A stretch of DNA of 64,000 nt from Cercospora beticola (lineage: Eukaryota > Ascomycota > Dothideomycetes > Mycosphaerellales > Mycosphaerellaceae). The notes below the pieces were generated by a model. That model had not been told where the DNA came from. It made no database searches and saw nothing but the letters and a program-made list of their open reading frames with translations. Location: NCBI RefSeq assembly GCF_033473495.1, contig NC_088940.1, forward strand, positions 1,612,001 through 1,676,000, written 5' to 3'. Made by a program: the position numbers and the translations under genes. Of the stretch, positions 1 through 10,964 are shown piece by piece (position 1 is the first letter of the stretch; each line of letters begins with the position of its first letter).

Positions 1-1
1 G

Positions 2-289
2 TGGGGCGAGGTCTCGCAGTTGGTTGCAGATGAGATGAAGAAGCAGAAGTTCATCGATAATGCTGATGTGAGGTCTATTACAGCTGAGGATGCGGCGGAG
101 AGGACACCTGCTGGGCACTTGCTGTGGGGTGCTAATTCGAGGGCGAGGGCCAAGCGTGGGAAAGAGCTCCTGAGCTGGAAGCCGGAAGGGGTGAGTTTGG
201 AGGATGAGATACTCAGGGCTGTAGAAGATGAGGCGAGGAGACGAGGCGTCCGGCCTGGCCATGCCGCAGTCGCTGCTGGTGATCTTTAG
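2..289 (+). CDS. 3' end of an NAD-dependent epimerase/dehydratase-like protein (partial)
   Basis: The reading frame is open from the left edge of the window to a TAG at 287-289, so this is the C-terminal 95 codons of a gene that starts outside. The segment LLWGANSRARAKRGKELL followed by SWKPEGVSLEDEI resembles the C-terminal end of fungal NAD(P)-binding epimerase/dehydratase-like proteins (extended short-chain reductases), where a helix rich in Arg/Lys precedes a W-x-P segment and an acidic helix. The nucleotide-binding part is not in the window, so substrate and pathway cannot be given. No splice signals are needed in the visible part. The family call rests on this C-terminal signature alone. 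Confidence 0.55.
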   Translation, partial: WGEVSQLVADEMKKQKFIDNADVRSITAEDAAERTPAGHLLWGANSRARAKRGKELLSWKPEGVSLEDEILRAVEDEARRRGVRPGHAAVAAGDL

Positions 290-2644
290 AACATTGAGCC
301 CTTTGTAGGGTTCTGTCTTTAGAACAAGGCCATCAGACAACTCAGCTTCATATAGTGCAAGCTCACCTCTGCCCAACATGATTGGGCTCCAAGTCTGGCT
401 GCTGCTTGTTACAGATGCCGGTACAGACAGATGCACATTCGACTCGTTCATCTCAAATGCAGACCACACAATCTGCTTGACTTTGCATAGCTCCGTAAGT
501 GTGGTGTCTTTGATGAGAACTTGGATGCGGATCCGCAAGTGCATCCATAAAGCGTAGGGGGGCGCGTTGCTCACCTGCTGTACATTTTGACAAGGTTCTC
601 CCCTCGTCTCGCGAAGGTGTGCGTGCAGCTCGGGGGCCTGCATCTCATGCGTACAATAGTGCTAGCGCTTTCGCTGCCGCACTCTCCGAGGTAGTGGGCA
701 TCACGTTGTGAGCGGCAAGGAGTTCCACAACCCTCGATACCACACAACACCACAGCATCTCACTCAGCGCGTGCTGGACAATCCGAATCCAATCACAGAG
801 TTTATATTGGACCCGCCGAGAGGGGCAAAATGGCGCGTGGCACCACGTTGTTTGCTGCGCGGTAGGCCTGACTTTGTGCTTCAGATCAGAACCCTTGCGT
901 GCAAGAAAGTATGCCGCAAGCAATGCTCCCTCAGCAGTTTGTGAAGCATAAGGGTTGCATCGGCGAGCCAGTATGCCGGGTGCGGTAAGTACAGCGAAGA
1001 ACTGCAACTGGGACCTGCAGGCAGCGCTAGAAGGTCCGAACCAGTTTTCAGAACGTCGGCTGTGGCTGGACTCCGCATGCCAGGCTTGCTGAGAGTGGCT
1101 GCACTTGGGCTGCGGCTGTTTCGCGATGCCTCCGGTTGTAGGAGGTATTGAGAGGTACGTTGGTGCAGTGTCAGCAAGGCTCGAGCGCTGAAGGTTGTTT
1201 CGAGCGAGCAAGTGGGCTGGTCGACGTGTTGCATGTCGTGTTTCGAAAGCCGTGGTGGCACTAGCAGCTGCGGGCAGTTCTGGCTTTTGGAGTTCGGTGC
1301 GACGAGAACGAGCTGCAATGATCACATCTGTGGCACCGACATGATGACCGAGAGGTGTTCCTTGCAGAACTTGCCCATCTGGAGCTTGTGCGATGGCGGG
1401 ATGGGCGCGAAAAGGTGCAAGGTGTCCGGAGAATTCATGTCCGCTACACGTCTCAGTGTGGTCAGGGTGAAGCAGACAGGTGCGGCTCCGTCGTCAGACA
1501 CCATCCATGCGCAGGGTGATCCAGCAGGGACGGGAGGTGCTGCACCGCCATAGCATTGTCGGGTTGTGTGCTTGGTGTTGTTGCGTCGTGCAAGTGCAGC
1601 AGCAGCTCGGACGAACCATCCCGCTGGCTCCACCACTGATTCGGCGAGCAAGTCACCATGCCATTGTACAGGTCAGAGGGAAGTCAGTTCGAGGGCGAGA
1701 CATGTCGAGCGGTGTGCGCGGCGGTGAGTCTCGCGAGATTGCTGCTGGCGGGCCTGAGGCGTGCCATGGGCGCAGTCGCTGATGAGAGAGGCGGCCGAGG
1801 AGCGCAGTTCGGTCCGTGAAGGACACGGCGTCGGCCGGCTCGCTGGAGCTTGATGAGCCACGCCCGGCGCGTGTGAGGTGCAAGCAAGCTCAAGGTTGGC
1901 AACGGGCGCTTTAGGTTTCTGGTACCTGAACTTCACCTGCACAAAACACGCCATCCTGGAGCTTCAGCGGTGCGCGAGAAAGTATGCGCAGACGGTTTGT
2001 TGCAATCATGAGGGCGCTCCGCTCGGTGGATCGCGCGGCCGAGGCATTCGCATAGGGCAGGTTTGCATTGAGGCTGAAGGTCGGCAGGCACGACGCCAGC
2101 GCTGATGGAGAAATGGGCGCGGGTAGATGAAACACCTTCTCTTCCTCTCTCGCACACCACCGCGCTGAGTCGCATGCAGCCCTGTCACTGTCACCCGTCC
2201 GGCTGCGACTGCGCGTGCCCTGGTTTCGCTGCCCCCATGCCCGCCCCAGAGACGACTGCTGCTCTTATGTGCCCGCCCTGCCTCCGCCCACCGCCCGCGC
2301 CCAGTGGCCAGCCCAACTCCCACCTGCCAGAAGCAGCACCACCACCAACGCACAATTAATAACCGGCCCAGCAAGCGAAGCGCCTGAGGGACGCCTGAAG
2401 GACCGGCGCACGGCAACACAGGCCTGCTCCGCCAAGGTCAGCTGCAGACGAGTGTGCTTCCCAGAAAACGAGCGTGTTGCGTCGGCTTGCATGCCCCCCA
2501 AGGCCCACATATCCTACTGAGACACCGATACCCTTCAAGCCACCTCCAGTCGCCCTCTGCGCACCTCCTCCGCCCCAGGCCCATCCGACTGCCTCTGCGA
2601 CTGCTGTCGCCGTCAACGCCTCGCTCGCGCGGGGCAATTCCATC
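290..2644. other. Intergenic region, about 2.35 kb
   Basis: Several overlapping stop-free stretches occur on both strands (the longest on the minus strand at about 645-1325), but none has a recognisable domain, consistent codon bias or convincing splice sites. The last 500 bases are rich in C and CT runs, as in promoters and leaders of fungal genes, and lead into the start codon at 2645. I see no RNA gene here. Confidence 0.6.
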
Positions 2645-5112
2645 ATGGCTTCCAAGATGAAACGAAAGTTTTCCTTTGACATTCCCAGATTGGTACGTGC
2701 CATGGCCTCGGGCTGATCGCGAGATCGCTGCCCGCGTCTCGAACGCATCAACTATTGCTGACCACGCCGCACGTGAAGAAGATCGGCCACCTTGGCATCA
2801 TTGGCCACAATGCATCCCATCGAACAGACCGAAACGAACACAGAGACTGGAAGGACCACTATGCCTCCCCGCCCGAGTCGCGCCCACCGACGCCGAAAAG
2901 TGTGCGACCGCCAATGCCCAACGACATTGAAGCCGAATTGCGAGCCGCGTGCACCTACGTTATAACACATCCAAAGCCCTCGCATGAGGTATGGGGAGGA
3001 GAAGCAGCAAAGCCCGCGTTGGACTATGCTGCAATCAAGGCTGGACCAGTGGCAGAAGCAGTGCATCCAGCGAGGACGAGTAGCATGCGTCACAGACACG
3101 AACGTTCACAAGAGCCGCCGCACTCATCGAGATACGCCTACAAGCCCAATGTAGCGACCGAGGATTTGTTCAACGGTGAGAGCCATGGCAGCAAACATGT
3201 CCAGAGGAATGCGAGATCGCGCGCAGACATGTTGATGGCCGGCGATGCTGTCAAGAACATGCCATCACGTATGCGACCGCGTGTCGAGCCATCGGAAACA
3301 TCACATCCTCCAGCCAGTAACACGGAAAAGTCCAAGCCATTGCAGCGATCAGATTCAGTCGGCACTTCGGGCTCCACACCCCACACAGATTCCACGGATT
3401 ATCCCTGGTCGGCTTCTACAGGCCTGACATCCGCTGTCAATACGCCTGCCCGTTCCAAGCGCACTTCTGGACAGGCAATCCCACCGACTTCGGAAAGTGG
3501 CAGTGCACCTCAGGCGGACTTTTCCAATGGCGATTGGCTGCGCGCTGAGTTGGAAAAGCACAAAAAGGTCATGGAGGAAAGGGAACGCGCGAAGACAATC
3601 GATCCCTCGAATCAGAGTGATAACACGTCGACAACGCAGACACCCGTTCTGCCGGCTCCCTACTCACATGTTCCTGCACGGAAACCAGTTCCAGCACGGT
3701 CTGCAAGTAGACCGGGAGATCAAAACCAAACGCGGCCTGGAAGTAAAGACCAGCACGATGCAGAACGGGGACGACCATTTGCCGTTCGCACTGATTCCCG
3801 CCAACCCCAAATTGATATCGACACTGACAGCCGAGGACGAATGCCTGTCCGCTCAAATAGTCGTCTAGGCAGGGCATCACGAGCTGCGAGCCGGGCGGCC
3901 ACCGATGTCAAAGGCGTGACTCAGGATCTGTTTGCCCATGTGCGCCGCCACGAGTCTAACAGAGCAACAGCGGACCCTATTGAAAGACCGCCGAGTAGAG
4001 CACGTGAGATTGCACATGGCATGAAGGAATATTTCAGACCAGGCACGGCTTCCGGGTTTCGAAGCGGCAGGCCGAGCGGCGAATACACGCGTGGCCATGT
4101 ACGCAACCAGTCTATCGGCTCGATGCAAACTTCAACATCAGAAACAAGGACCTCGTCGGATAGAGCAGCAGACTGGAAGAAGTGGCATCCGCCGACCAAG
4201 GCATTCACCAACGTGACGCAAGCAGATTCCAGCCGGCCAGCCAGTGGAACTCCAGCGAAAACGCAGGTGGACCTGAACCGAGAACTTCCCCCTCTCCCTG
4301 GCCTAGACTCCTGGAAGGATGAAGAACCGGCCACTGTGCACCAAGGCACAAAAGCAGAGCCGTCCTCACATTTAAAGCTCCCATCATCGCCCTCCTTCGT
4401 TGGTGGTCTGACTCCAGCATATCATGGACTCAGAAGAGTCTTGTCTCGTGCTTCGCTGAAAAGCCCGGCTTCGCCTGTCTTCCCACACAAGGATGACCAA
4501 GTTTCTTCCAATTCCTCCCAATCGAGGAAGACTTATGGTGACTCAGACGGCCCGCGGCCAAACACGAGAGCCACGTATGGTAATTCCGCAACGAGCTCTC
4601 CAATGGTTGAGCAATTTTCGCAGCTCTCGATCACTAAAAGCACTGATCGAATGTCAGCTCATTCTTCCGGGCAGGACAGCACACGTGAGCATACTGCGCG
4701 AGCCGATATGCCCCGTAGTGACTCGCCTCAATCGAAGCACGAGTCAGAGCAGGGTCAGCGCGTCAGGAAACCCCACATAACAGATTATCGTCGTGCAGCA
4801 GGCCCTCCGTTGAGCGGGAGCTCGAGGGCCTGGGGTCGCACTGGTCAGCGTCCTGCAGGTACCACGGCTAGCATATCATCCGGACACTCTCGTCAAAATA
4901 GCGACAGGTCGCACGCACCAAGTGCCCGCAGCGCAGACCAAAGTCGACAGGACAGTACGACTGAGTTCGGACAGGAGAAGAAAAAGCACTGGTGGCAGGC
5001 CAAAGAGAGGGAGAAAGGCCAGGCGAACTGGATGGATCATGTGCCACACTTTGGGTCCAGGAGAGGGACAGGCCTTGATAGTGTGGCTGGGGCGCATTCA
5101 GCACGATCTTAG
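2645..5112 (+). CDS. Hypothetical disordered fungal protein
   Basis: The model has two exons, 2645-2692 and about 2779-5112, giving roughly 795 residues. Exon 1 encodes MASKMKRKFSFDIPRL and stops at a GTACGT donor; the intron (2693 to 2778 or 2781) has a TGCTGAC branch point near 2757. Two AG acceptors three bases apart (2777-78 and 2780-81) would add or drop one Lys. The protein is dominated by Ser, Pro, Arg and Gln and looks disordered throughout, with charged patches (EKHKKVMEERERAKTIDP; EKKKHWWQAKEREKGQANWM near the end). I recognise no domain. The conserved-looking ends suggest a real gene; function unknown, possibly a scaffold or cytoskeleton-linked protein, which is a guess. Confidence 0.7.
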
Positions 5113-5967
5113 AAAGATTGCGCGCGAAGGCGCTTCAGTACGATGGATTTACGATTCCACTACGGCGCCAGAGTGTGTTGATGTGTTTGGGACGGAGGAG
5201 CACTTTGGAAGGAGATCCGATTGCCACAGACTGAGTCGTGGCCTAATTGCACGAGACACGACATCTTTGATGGAAAGGCGATTCAGAGCGAGGCCTTGAA
5301 AAACTTTCATTGGGTAGCTGGCATTGGCTGCTGGCTAAGGGGTCGGGCGTTTTGTGAGCTCGTGGAGAAGAGCACGGGGGTTGTGCTTTTTCAGAGATAC
5401 CACTACAATCGCTCGAGGGCAGGGAAGATCTTCTTTAGTCTCTTGTATTATGATCAACTCGGGGTTCAAATGCTCGTGCATTTAGTGGAAATAGTATCGT
5501 TCTTCACTTTCTTCATTGTGGCAGTCACTTCCAACACACTCACCGACTTTTGCACTCACGTGCATCTATCTTGCCCTTATTGTTGCTGGGTTCTGAACAC
5601 TGCAGGCAACAGCGACTCCACCTCAGTGTTCACCTCAGGCGTGCCTGGCTCAAGCTACGCGATCGCCTGCCACTTGCACACGGGACCAAGAACTTGCCAT
5701 AACCACCACGAGACACTCCCGACCGCAATGACAACATCATACACAGCATCAATCAAATGACCGACTCATCCCAGGCAACACTTCCCCAAACGAGCTCTCA
5801 AACGGCGCTGATAACGCCACCCACCCAACGATCTGCGCGGGCTTCCAATGCCCACACCAACAAGAGTCGAAGGCGCCAGCAGAACCACCTCACAAACCCT
5901 CAAGTCACGCCAACGACATCGAAGCCAGCACCCTGACCCAACACAGTCCATCTGCCTGTAACCAAAA
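5113..5967. other. Intergenic region, 855 bases
   Basis: This holds the 3' flank of the disordered-protein gene and the 5' flank of the next gene on the same strand. An open frame at 5221-5760 (179 codons) has no domain and a composition unlike its neighbours; I treat it as chance. The C- and A-rich stretch at 5760-5960 probably belongs to the leader of the next gene. Confidence 0.5.
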
Positions 5968-6960
5968 ATGTGCCAAACCCGCACAATCAGCTACACCTGC
6001 TCCCACTTCTGCACTTTCCGCCTCTCGAAGTGCCACGCCCATTACCTTGCTCCTAGCTCGTCTACCAAGAACAAAAAGTCTTCTCGCGAGGAACGAAAGC
6101 CTTCTTGTTCTGGACATGCAGCTATCACGATCTACTCTCAGCAAGAATGTGGGCCGTGCAGTAAGGAGAGAGTGACCAAGGCCCTCGACGAGAAAGTTGC
6201 GGCGCTGGTCTTGATGACTTCTTGCGGCGAGCAGGAGTATGGTTGCGATGGAACCGAGGACGAGGGTGAAGCTGATGAGTGTAGGGATACAGAATTGGTG
6301 AGGCTTCAAGAAGAACGGGATCGAAGGCTCTTCGTTCTTGATAAGGAGTTTCCGGACTGGAGGTATAAGAAGAATACTGTGAAGCCTGAGAAGGGATTTG
6401 TGGGAGCTTCTTCATGTTCTCCTGAGCTTTCTTGGAGCCCCGTCGGATCTACACCTTCACAACGACCACAAAAGCGTCCACCAAGTAAACTGAGAACAGA
6501 GGTCCTACCAGAAGACATCGCTCTCCCATTTGTTCCGGACGAGACATACTCCTCTCACGACGCCGATTGGGGCTGGGCAGATTCATCCTCGGGAAAGTGG
6601 CCGAGTCTAGCAGACGAAATCGCAGAAAATGAGGCCGCCAGAGAAGCAGCTAGTATCACTGTCTCGTGGGGTCCTTGGGCTGGACAGAAGAGTCCAGAAG
6701 AGGAAGCGCTGTATCAGTCATGGTCAGCGGATCAAGCGGTCAAGGAGACCAAGAGCAGAGCTGAAATCAAAGAGGCTGGCACCACCGAAGATAACTCCGA
6801 CTTCCGAGTCGAAGATCGTACCAATCAATCGCCCACTTGTGATTCGAACCCGGAAAAGGGAGGCGTAAATACAATCGATGAGAAAGTTGAGCAGGATCCT
6901 GGGAAAGATTGGGAGGAGAGAAGTTTCGACGTATTGGATACTCTGCTTGCGGTGCATTGA
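5968..6960 (+). CDS. Hypothetical fungal protein with Cys/His-rich N-terminus
   Basis: A single uninterrupted frame of 330 residues starts at ATG 5968. The first 65 residues carry Cys at 2, 11, 15 and 22 and a later C-G-P-C, with His between them, a layout seen at the head of many uncharacterised fungal proteins and possibly metal-binding. Residues near 115-135 (RLQEERDRRLFVLDKEFPDW) look like an amphipathic helix. The rest is acidic and Trp-containing (DADWGWADSSSGKWPSLADE), with short linear motifs rather than a fold. No family is recognised. The coding call rests on length, a clean start and coherent composition. Confidence 0.65.
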   Translation: MCQTRTISYTCSHFCTFRLSKCHAHYLAPSSSTKNKKSSREERKPSCSGHAAITIYSQQECGPCSKERVTKALDEKVAALVLMTSCGEQEYGCDGTEDEGEADECRDTELVRLQEERDRRLFVLDKEFPDWRYKKNTVKPEKGFVGASSCSPELSWSPVGSTPSQRPQKRPPSKLRTEVLPEDIALPFVPDETYSSHDADWGWADSSSGKWPSLADEIAENEAAREAASITVSWGPWAGQKSPEEEALYQSWSADQAVKETKSRAEIKEAGTTEDNSDFRVEDRTNQSPTCDSNPEKGGVNTIDEKVEQDPGKDWEERSFDVLDTLLAVH

Positions 6961-7416
6961 CTGGAGCATGATAATCGGAACCCAGGGCCCCAGTACTCAG
7001 AGTTTCCAAATGAAGCATGTTTCAACCTGCGAATCACTCAGTTCTCTTGAAATCATGCCACTTCATGTTAGTGAGTCTGCCCAGCTGTTAACATAGAGGC
7101 GTGTGCACAGGGGAATATGGAAACCTCTGGGAACCACTCATTAATAAGCATGCGAGGCGTCAGAATACCGAACGAAGCGAAGGAGGAACATGGATAGATC
7201 GGCCATGTTGGGATGTTCCAATCATCGCATTCGTGTTACATCTATGGCCGGTGCGCGCCTCTTCTATCTTGCTGCACTTCTATAGCCTGTCGTAGTCGGT
7301 GCGACTGTGCCCTTCTGCAAAGCTTCACGCCTCAGCGCGTGCTATGGGTCGTGTCTCATGTCTGTCGTATCGTGTCATCTTCCTTCCAATGCCGTTGAGC
7401 TGCCCATGGCTTGCAA
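6961..7416. other. Spacer between convergent genes
   Basis: The 456 bases separate the plus-strand gene ending at 6960 from the minus-strand COP9 subunit gene. Only short chance frames are present, and I see no terminator-like or RNA structure that can be supported by eye. Confidence 0.5.
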
Positions 7417-7638
7417 TTACCCCAGTGAACGACCTTCGCCATTGAAGTTCGAGCGTCCTCCACTCCTAGATGAAGAGCCGCCAGCGGAGCGGTCCTGCGT
7501 GTGAAGGTAGGACGAACCATTCCCGGCAAAGCTTCCAGTAGGATAGGTGTTGTTCCAATGACCGTTTCCGAAGCCTGCTGAGCTGCTCCCATACGGCCGA
7601 TTGTTGGCCAATAGTGATGAATACAGGGACGAAGACTG
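7417..7638 (-). other. In-frame open extension downstream of the CSN6 stop codon
   Basis: Immediately after the TAG stop of the CSN6 frame (7639-7641) the same frame continues open with CAG TCT and runs 74 codons to a TAA at 7417-7419. The encoded peptide is rich in Gly, Ser and Asn (for example SSAGFGNGHWNN and GGSSSRSGGRSNFNGEG). It could be a translational read-through extension, a former C-terminus cut off by a recent nonsense change, or 3' untranslated sequence open by chance. A spliced alternative would need an intron of about 30 nt, which is too short. Confidence 0.35.
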
Positions 7639-8964
7639 CTAGTCCATGTCCTGATTACCCCTATTGACGTACAAGGTCTCGTCGCCAAACCCGCCTCTAG
7701 GTGGTCTGCCGCTGCTGAAGGCGCTACGATCCTTATTCTGCCTCTCCTTCTGCACGATGCTGAACTTGCTTCCGAGTGTTTGTGCCTCGGCGACTGACCG
7801 GGTGAGAGTGGCCAAAAGCGAGGTCAGGTGAACATCCTGTCGCTGCTTTTCGCTCGCCTGCTGCAAAGAGTTATGGCTTTCCGAAGTATCAACGCTTTGC
7901 TGGGCTTGTGGTGGGGCGAGAAGTGGTAGACGGGACAGCATAGATTGTACGCTGCGCAGAAGCTGGTGATTTGTGTTGTCCGGTGGTGCATCTGAGACGG
8001 TTGCGTCTGTGAGATAGCTCTGGGGTTGCTCGCTCAGATATGTGCGGATGAGATTGATGCGCTCGTTCAGCATCTTGATAGCGTTGACCTTCGCCTGGAG
8101 CGAGGAGATGAGCTCGTCGTCTTCTGGAGATAGCACGCTTGTTGTTGCTGTGCCGTTGGTCTCAGCTTCATCGTCCTTTGCTTTTGCCTTGCCCTTTCCC
8201 TTGGCCTTAGCGTCTTTGGATGCGCCTGCAGCAGCGTCTGCTCCTCCAGCTTTTGCAACAGCAGTGGCAGTACCACCACCCTTGGCGACAAAGTCAACGC
8301 CTATCCGTTCCGCATCTCCCGTTTCCACATCGTATGCCAGCTCTCGGAACTTGACGTTACTGTCTCCCTCCTCAACTGTCTCGTACAAGCTGATGGGCAG
8401 CTTTCCGCCCTGCAATCCCTCGACTGTTTCTGGGTGGAAGAGGAGCAGCATGACACTGTCCGAGCCTGTGAGTGCCTTCGCTTGCTGCAAGACTGGCAGG
8501 TGCGCTGAGTTGGGACCTTTGATCGAGCCGGTCGAGAAAAGAGCGACGAGATCGAGAGCAGGCTCCTTGTGGACTTCCTTGTACATTTCGAGGCGCGTCA
8601 TGAACCAGTCGGCATCGAACTGCACAGATGACGAGGCGTTGTCGTCGAGCTTGCACTCGTATGCGACTTCGAGCGTGAAGCTGCGGCCATTCTGCTGACC
8701 CAGGATAGCACCGACCGCTGGTCCCGACTGGTTGCGAATCGAATGGCGGGTGATGTAGTCGGAGATGGTGAGCAGCACGAGCGGGTGTAGCTGCACGTTG
8801 AGCGACGTGTCCGGGCGGCCGGGGATTAGCAGCGAGGGCGCCGCCATAGGTCGTGGAATGTAGTCTCGATGGCCGGTGAGCCTCGAGGCCGTTGGTACTC
8901 CGTAGTGTTCAAAGTTGTACTGGTCAGGACACCGACCAATGTTGACTCCAAGTCGTGAAGCCAT
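7639..8964 (-). CDS. csn6: COP9 signalosome subunit 6 (MPN-domain protein)
   Basis: Single exon, 441 residues from ATG 8964; a TTG a little upstream in frame is not used because the alignable protein begins MASRLGV. Residues about 50-190 form an MPN domain (NVQLHPLVLLTISDYITRH, then GPAVGAILGQQNG). The JAMM metal-binding His residues are absent, as expected for the non-catalytic subunit 6, which pairs with the deneddylase CSN5. A Lys/Ala-rich linker (AKGKGKAKAKDDE) separates it from the C-terminal helices (SSLQAKVNAIKMLNERINLIRTYL) that join the CSN helical bundle. The complex removes Nedd8 from cullins and in fungi influences development. Alternatives in the same superfamily (Rpn8, eIF3f) fit less well. 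Confidence 0.85.
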   Translation of the reverse strand: MASRLGVNIGRCPDQYNFEHYGVPTASRLTGHRDYIPRPMAAPSLLIPGRPDTSLNVQLHPLVLLTISDYITRHSIRNQSGPAVGAILGQQNGRSFTLEVAYECKLDDNASSSVQFDADWFMTRLEMYKEVHKEPALDLVALFSTGSIKGPNSAHLPVLQQAKALTGSDSVMLLLFHPETVEGLQGGKLPISLYETVEEGDSNVKFRELAYDVETGDAERIGVDFVAKGGGTATAVAKAGGADAAAGASKDAKAKGKGKAKAKDDEAETNGTATTSVLSPEDDELISSLQAKVNAIKMLNERINLIRTYLSEQPQSYLTDATVSDAPPDNTNHQLLRSVQSMLSRLPLLAPPQAQQSVDTSESHNSLQQASEKQRQDVHLTSLLATLTRSVAEAQTLGSKFSIVQKERQNKDRSAFSSGRPPRGGFGDETLYVNRGNQDMD

Positions 8965-9294
8965 CGTGGCGGCGGGCAGCAATCAGCCACAGCTGCGGGA
9001 CCCTGTCGCCAAGAGATATGCAGTTCACTGACTGCACACGACACTCCACTTCGGAAAGATGTCGACTTTTTGCAGACTGTGAGGATAGTCGATGGTCAAA
9101 TGAAGCCAATTGTTGGCTAACATGAGGCAGCGACACTCGTGCTTGCTCTCTGATAGTTCAAGGTTGGCAGGCATGAACAACGTCGACAAAGAAGGAGCCA
9201 TTAGGATGCTCAGCAGCATTCGCCCTATCTGCAACCACTGCTGCCTTGAAACTATTGTGCAATTGAGCTGGGCCACGGCTACCATCGCTGTAAT
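8965..9294. other. Spacer between CSN6 and tafazzin genes
   Basis: 330 bases holding the promoter and leader of the minus-strand CSN6 gene and the 3' end of the minus-strand tafazzin gene. No further feature is supported. Confidence 0.5.
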
Positions 9295-10618
9295 CTACAT
9301 GTCTTTTGTGGTACTGCCATCCGGAAGCTTTTTCACACCATGAATATCACCAAAGCCATCACGGCCATAAATGCCTTCTTCCCGGTAGCTATCAGCCGAA
9401 CTCCTTTTGGGGTCCTCATCAGGTAGTCCGAATTGCCTCCTCACGTTCAGAACCTCATCACGAATCGCAAGTGTGACTTCGATCCTCAATTGCTGCGCTT
9501 CTTTCCCATATCTCAATTCTTCGTCATCCACGACGCCCAACTGCTCCACCTCCTTCTGCTCCTTTCCCACTCTCCTTTCTTTCAACTTCCGCCACCTCTC
9601 CCGAAAAGGCTCCAAAAGCTTCTCCCTATCGACCCTCTCCCCGAACGCCACCTTCACATCTTTCCCTACCCTGGGCAGGAATCTTGGCCACCCCCTCTCA
9701 TTGTCCATCACTTCTTGAGGCCCATCAATCCATATCGGTACCACATCAGGACAAGGCTCTGACTCCAGGATCAATCGTGCAACGCCCCATTTGAAGTATC
9801 GCATCACACGAGCAGGATGCTGATGAATCATGCCTTCCGGAAAAATATGGACCCAGCTGTGTCTTCGCCAAGGAAATGCCGAAGGCGAAGGGAAGCTGTC
9901 CGTGCCATTGGTAGAGTAGGTATACGACAGCTCTCCTGAAGTAAAAGGGTCCGAGGTGGGTATTGATACCATCGAAGACGGTGACGACAATGAGCCATCT
10001 TCTATGTGAGCGACGTGTCCCTTCTTCGACCGATGCGGATCGCTCAGTAATTTGATGCACTCCGTCATAGTCGGTTGAAACAATCCTCCGAATTTCGAAT
10101 GCGCAGACCGATGAGTAGGTAATGTATTTCCATAGTTGAAGAAAGCGGACAGCATTCCATTCTTGAAACAAATATCGTAACTTCCCATCGACCAGCGCAT
10201 GTTATTCGGTGTCCAGTGGTAGCGAAACGGAAGAACACCCCAAATCAGAGGGTCATCGAGTCTAGAAATGCAGTCTCAATCGCGAGTCCTCAAACGAAGT
10301 GAGAGTGATCATATGGTATTCACCTACACGCTCGTGTGATTCGACACTATTGAAAGAACCCATCAATCATGCATTCCCTACAAAAGGACAAGTTACAGTG
10401 TAGAAAAATGACTACATACCCGTCACCAAACCCCTCGTCCTCCCCTTGTCATCTTCCCTATCATCAAGAATCTCGAGAAATCGATCAAGACCATGGACTT
10501 CGGTTCTGTTGAGCGCGAATAAAAAGCTTCGGCATAAGAGACCCACTGTCCCGATGGTAGCGGAGGAGGTGATTCGCCAAGGGAGAGAAGGCTGATATGG
10601 GCGGTCTTCGTCCGCCAT
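9295..10618 (-). CDS. taz1: Tafazzin, cardiolipin-remodelling acyltransferase
   Basis: Three exons: 10618-10420, 10346-10328 and 10261-9295, giving 394 residues. The 199-nt exon 1 ends GRTRGLVT plus one base at a GTATGT donor. A 19-nt micro-exon supplies VSNHTSV, and exon 3 continues LDDPLIWGVLPFRYHW. The join restores the acyltransferase box NHTSVLDD (His70-x4-Asp75), which fixes all four splice sites. A second signature, HIFPEGMIHQHP, is the substrate-binding PEG box. Tafazzin is a mitochondrial phospholipid-lysophospholipid transacylase acting on cardiolipin. The C-terminus carries a charged helical region (EPFRERWRKLKERRVGKEQ). A low-complexity insert of about 40 residues lies between the two boxes. 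Confidence 0.9.
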
Positions 10619-10964
10619 GCTGATGGAATGCGTTATCGGAGAGGCATTTAAGATGATAGAAGGAATGAATGAAGGTCAGAGATGTTTGGGAAGGAAGGTA
10701 TTGTTGGTGATGGTAAGAGCTGGGAGGCAAGGCAGGGTTTGGCAGGTGCCAAGCTTTGAAACCCGAGAGCGACGTACGCGTCAGATTCGTGTTTTTGGCG
10801 GATGCAGGGGCCAAGAAGCAGGACGCTTCGTCTGAGCGAGACGGTCGAGGGAGATGTTTCTCTGAACAGTGAGATGATTGATATGGTAGTCAAAGCTTCG
10901 AGCACGATTTGAATGAATTCAAGTAGAGATCGTCAGGCTGTTTCGCTGATAGCTACGTATCAAT
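10619..10964. other. Upstream region of the tafazzin gene
   Basis: 346 bases between the tafazzin start and the 3' end of the carboxylesterase, both on the minus strand. They presumably hold the tafazzin promoter. No clear TATA element or other gene is seen. Confidence 0.45.

Noticed and set aside
645..1325. 226-codon minus-strand open frame in the left intergenic region
   Set aside because: Low-complexity composition, overlapping open frames on both strands, no domain and no splice support; consistent with chance in GC-rich sequence.
5221..5760. 179-codon plus-strand open frame
   Set aside because: Lies in a 3' flank, has no recognisable domain and an odd mix of Cys/His/Phe runs; no good start context.
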